Below, in pieces: positions 6,490 through 9,060 of a DNA stretch of 9,060 bases. Both the position numbers and the translations under genes were made by a program. Under the pieces are notes generated by a model that was not told the origin of the DNA, searched no databases, and worked only from the letters and a program-made list of their open reading frames with translations. This DNA is from an uncultured Bacteroidota bacterium. Lineage in GTDB: Bacteria > Bacteroidota > Bacteroidia > Chitinophagales > Chitinophagaceae. Location of the stretch: the NCBI GenBank assembly GCA_903847655.1, contig CAINEG010000094.1, positions 1-9,060 on the forward strand, in the 5' to 3' direction. Position 1 is the first letter of the stretch. Each line of letters starts with the position of its first letter.

Positions 6490-7764
6490 ATGATGAAAAA
6501 AAGATACCAGGTACTCACCGTTTTGTCGCTGCTTTCCATGATCACTTTCTTGGACCGAATTGCACTTTCTTCTGCCAGCGGAAATATTATGGAAGAATTG
6601 CATATATCAACAGTACAGTGGGGTTGGATCCTAGGTATGTTTACCATCGCCTACGCTGCTTTTGAAATTCCAACAGGATGGTTGGGGGATAAATATGGTG
6701 GCAAAAGAATTTTAATTCGGGTGGTTTTATGGTGGTCTTTTTTTACGATCATGACAGGATTTTCCTCAGGTTTTATGATGCTGCTTTGTGTTAGATTTTT
6801 ATTTGGCATGGGCGAGGCGGGTGCCTATCCCAATACTTCCATTGTTTTATCTAAGTGGTTCCCTGTCTTAGAAAGAGGTCGCGCTCAAGCCACCATTTGG
6901 GGGGCTTCACGCCTAGGCGCAGCACTCACTCCTTTTTTGGTCATCCCCATTCAACAAAAATACAATTGGCAAACCTCCTTTTATGTCTTGGGTGCGGTGG
7001 GCGTGGTTTGGACCCTGTTTTGGCTATTTTGGCATAAAGAAGAGCCCGCCGAAAGCAAGTCTATTTCAAAAGAAGAGCTAGCATATATTTTGGCTAATCG
7101 TGACTTACCGGTAAATAAAGAAGATGCCCCTAAAATATCTGTTTGGAGTGCTTTTAGATCGACGAATTTATGGTTTTTACTAGGCATGTATGTTTGTTAT
7201 GCAGTGGGCGCCTATTTTTTCCAAAGCTGGTTTCATACCTATTTAGAAAAGGGCAGACATATCCCTAAAGACCAGCTTATTTGGGCCTCTTCCATACCCT
7301 ATTTATTGGCTGCAATTGGTTGTTTTACAGGGGGTTGGCTCAGCGACAAGGCCTGTTTACGTTGGGGTAAGAAATGGGGAAGAAGGGTCGTGCCCATGGT
7401 AGGCTTATTTGTCTCAGGTTTATGCATTATTGGGGCCGCCTTGGTAGAGGACAACCTCACGGCCATCATTGCCTTAGGCATGGGCATGGCCTTTATGGAT
7501 TTGACGGCTCCAGTAGCCTGGGCTGTAGCCATGGACCTAGGGGGTGATAAAAGTGGCACCATTTCTGGATCCATGAACAGTGCCGGTTTAGCAGGCGCCT
7601 ATTTGAGTACCGTATTTTTTGGTTACATGGCCACCACTTATGGGTATTATTTACCTGTACTTTATATTGGTATTATTGTTTTTATAGGGGCCTTTATTTG
7701 GTTTAAAATAGATGCTACGAAAAAAATTGAGTTTACTAAAATTGACGAATCCAATAACAAATAG
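6490..7764 (+). CDS. MFS transporter, anion:cation symporter (ACS) type, probable organic or sugar acid uptake
   Basis: A 424-residue polytopic inner-membrane protein with the usual 12-helix MFS layout: six helices, a charged cytoplasmic loop (about 182-222), six helices. Seen motifs: D22-R23 at the end of the first helix (FLDRIALSSA), MFS motif A in the 2-3 loop (GWLGDKYGGKR, 63-73), the ACS-typical GEAGAYPN (108-115), then SKWFP (121-125) and ERGRA (128-132), a second motif-A remnant GGWLSDK (281-287), and a late glycine-rich GTISGSMNSAGLAGA stretch (356-370). These resemble hexuronate, glucarate or galactonate proton symporters, but substrate cannot be read from sequence. The gene is divergent from the partner-switch operon (122-nt gap). 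Start: two consecutive ATGs (6490 and 6493); the second is equally possible. The codons look more GC-rich than those of the sensor gene next door. Confidence 0.9.
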   Translation: MMKKRYQVLTVLSLLSMITFLDRIALSSASGNIMEELHISTVQWGWILGMFTIAYAAFEIPTGWLGDKYGGKRILIRVVLWWSFFTIMTGFSSGFMMLLCVRFLFGMGEAGAYPNTSIVLSKWFPVLERGRAQATIWGASRLGAALTPFLVIPIQQKYNWQTSFYVLGAVGVVWTLFWLFWHKEEPAESKSISKEELAYILANRDLPVNKEDAPKISVWSAFRSTNLWFLLGMYVCYAVGAYFFQSWFHTYLEKGRHIPKDQLIWASSIPYLLAAIGCFTGGWLSDKACLRWGKKWGRRVVPMVGLFVSGLCIIGAALVEDNLTAIIALGMGMAFMDLTAPVAWAVAMDLGGDKSGTISGSMNSAGLAGAYLSTVFFGYMATTYGYYLPVLYIGIIVFIGAFIWFKIDATKKIEFTKIDESNNK

Positions 7765-7780
7765 TTCAAGGTTATTTGTT
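7756..7780 (+). terminator. Weak hairpin at the end of the MFS gene, possible terminator
   Basis: AACAAATA (7756-7763) pairs perfectly with TATTTGTT (7773-7780) around a 9-nt loop, and T-rich sequence follows (TTGTTACCTCTTCT). The stem overlaps the MFS stop codon (7762-7764) and contains only one G-C pair in eight, so it would be a weak terminator. It might only partly separate the MFS gene from the next one. Confidence 0.25.
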
Positions 7781-7861
7781 TGTTACCTCTTCTAATAATT
7801 GTAGTAAAGTATTTCGAAGCCAAGAAGTTTCAATAACTTGTTGAGCTAAAATACTTATAGT

Positions 7862-9060
7862 ATGAAAAAATATTTTTTATTAATCAATATATTATTTGTT
7901 GGAGTTTTCAGTCATGCCCAGGAAACAAAAATAGAAATTCAAAACACCATCAAGTTACCCAATGGATGGTCCTTGAGTCCTGCAGGCAAAAGTTTACCCT
8001 TAGGTGATTTACCCTTAAATATGGCGGTGTCTGCATCCAAAAAATATATGGCGGTGACCAATAATGGACAGGGTAAACAAAGTATTCAATTAATCAATCT
8101 AAGTAAAAATAAAATAGTTGACAATATAGCAGTAGATAAATCTTGGTTGGGTATTGCTTTTTCAAAAGATGAAAAATATTTATACGCTTCAGGTGGCAAT
8201 GACAACTGGATTTTAAAGTACGCCGTCAAAAATGAAAAATTAATTTTAGTAGATTCTATCAAATTAGGGGAGCAATGGCCCAATAAAATTTCTCCTGCTG
8301 GAATTTGCATCAATGATCAAAAAAATATTTTATACGTAGTCACCAAAGACGACAGTAGTTTGTATGAAATAAATTTAGCCAATAAAAAAATTATTAAAAA
8401 AACTTTGCTGCCTGCAGAAGCTTATACATGTGCTTTATCTAAGGATCAATCGGAATTATACATCAGTATTTGGGGGGCAGAAAAATTGGTTGTCTACAAT
8501 ACAAGTAAACAAAAAATTACCCACCAAATAAAAACAGGTACCCATCCTAATGATTTTGCTATTTCCAAAAATGGCGATTTAATTTATCTAGCCAATGGCG
8601 AAGACAATAGTGTTTCAGTGATTGATATAAAAAATAAAAAAATCGTTGAAACCCTTAACAGCGCACTATATCCTGATGCACCCACTGGATCTGCAACCAA
8701 TGGAATTGCGCTTAGTGAGGATGAAAAAACATTGTATATTGCCAATGCCGACAACAATTGTTTGGCTGTTTTTGATGTAAGTAAAAAAGGATCATCTAAT
8801 TCAAAAGGTTTTATTCCTGTGGGTTGGTACCCCACTTCTGTGAAAGTAATTGGGAATAAAATTTATGTAACCAATGGTAAAGGATTTACTTCTTTTCCCA
8901 ATCCTTTGGGGCCAGATCCTTATGATAAAAATGCACAGTTAAGCGTACAAAAAGGTTTATTAAAAAATGTTAATGAGGTTCAATACATAGGTGGGTTAAT
9001 GAAAGGTAGTTTAAGCATCATCAATGTACCCAGTGACAAACAATTAAGTTTATATGCACA
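7862..9060 (+). CDS. Exported YncE-like (YVTN) beta-propeller protein, N-terminal 399 codons; probably a propeller/alkaline-phosphatase-family fusion
   Basis: The frame is open from the ATG at 7862 to the window end, with no stop. It begins with a signal peptide (MKKYFLLINILFVGVFSHA, likely cut before Q20), so the product is periplasmic or surface-exposed. After it come LPNGWSLSPAG (32-42), PLGDLPLNM (46-54) and AVTNNGQGKQSI (64-75), then several YVTN-type blades with recurring pieces such as KYLYASGGNDN, ILYVVTKDD, LIYLANGEDNSVSVID and TLYIANADNN. From memory, this N-terminal pattern resembles proteins annotated as bifunctional YncE-family/alkaline-phosphatase-family proteins, in which a metal-dependent phosphoesterase domain follows the propeller. 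That domain would lie beyond the window and is not seen. The gene follows the MFS gene by 97 nt on the same strand with no Shine-Dalgarno motif; co-transcription is possible. Propeller call firm, fusion inferred. Confidence 0.85.
   Translation, partial: MKKYFLLINILFVGVFSHAQETKIEIQNTIKLPNGWSLSPAGKSLPLGDLPLNMAVSASKKYMAVTNNGQGKQSIQLINLSKNKIVDNIAVDKSWLGIAFSKDEKYLYASGGNDNWILKYAVKNEKLILVDSIKLGEQWPNKISPAGICINDQKNILYVVTKDDSSLYEINLANKKIIKKTLLPAEAYTCALSKDQSELYISIWGAEKLVVYNTSKQKITHQIKTGTHPNDFAISKNGDLIYLANGEDNSVSVIDIKNKKIVETLNSALYPDAPTGSATNGIALSEDEKTLYIANADNNCLAVFDVSKKGSSNSKGFIPVGWYPTSVKVIGNKIYVTNGKGFTSFPNPLGPDPYDKNAQLSVQKGLLKNVNEVQYIGGLMKGSLSIINVPSDKQLSLYA

Noticed and set aside
6399..6647. Minus-strand open frame of 82 codons across the divergent region and the start of the MFS gene.
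   Set aside because: It is antisense to a well-supported MFS start, has no recognisable domain and would block the divergent promoter region.
8086..8835. Minus-strand open frames of 75 and 83 codons within the propeller gene.
   Set aside because: They are antisense to a continuous plus-strand frame with a signal peptide and propeller repeats, and their translations show no protein-family features.

Overview
The window looks like a piece of an AT-rich chromosome from the Bacteroidota, most likely near the Chitinophagaceae or Sphingobacteriales. Three things point there: a paired seven-bladed propeller/Y_Y_Y ectodomain typical of that phylum, start codons preceded by A/T-rich sequence with no Shine-Dalgarno motif, and a YncE-like propeller protein of a type common in that phylum. 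The assignment is inferred from protein style, not from a marker gene. I see no RNA gene, CRISPR array, insertion sequence or integrase.

The left two thirds (1-6367) is one minus-strand gene cluster, read right to left. It encodes: (1) a 1087-residue membrane protein with an exported sensor of about 14 propeller blades, a Y_Y_Y domain, one membrane segment and a cytoplasmic SpoIIE/RsbU-type PP2C phosphatase; (2) a 138-residue RsbW/SpoIIAB-like HATPase protein; (3) a 113-residue STAS protein (RsbV/SpoIIAA-like); (4) a 712-residue GAF-PAS-class III adenylate cyclase-HD protein; (5) the start of a TMEM175-family (DUF1211) potassium-channel-like protein that runs off the left edge. Gaps are 23 nt and 18 nt, then a 1-nt TAATG stop/start overlap, then a 20-nt overlap, so this is almost certainly one operon with translational coupling at its distal end.

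The inferred logic is a partner switch: an extracytoplasmic ligand tunes the phosphatase, the phosphatase dephosphorylates the STAS protein, and the HATPase protein acts as its kinase and releases or captures a target. No sigma factor is visible here. The protein tightly coupled to the switch is a nucleotide cyclase, so the output may be cAMP (made by the cyclase domain and possibly turned over by the HD domain) and perhaps ion flux through the channel. This wiring is the most interesting thing in the window.

A 122-nt divergent intergenic region (6368-6489) carries a plausible Bacteroidota-type promoter for the minus operon and an 8-bp inverted repeat. To its right on the plus strand are an MFS transporter of the anion:cation symporter type (6490-7764) and, 97 nt later, the first 399 codons of an exported YncE-like beta-propeller protein that resembles the N-terminal half of propeller/alkaline-phosphatase fusions and runs off the right edge.
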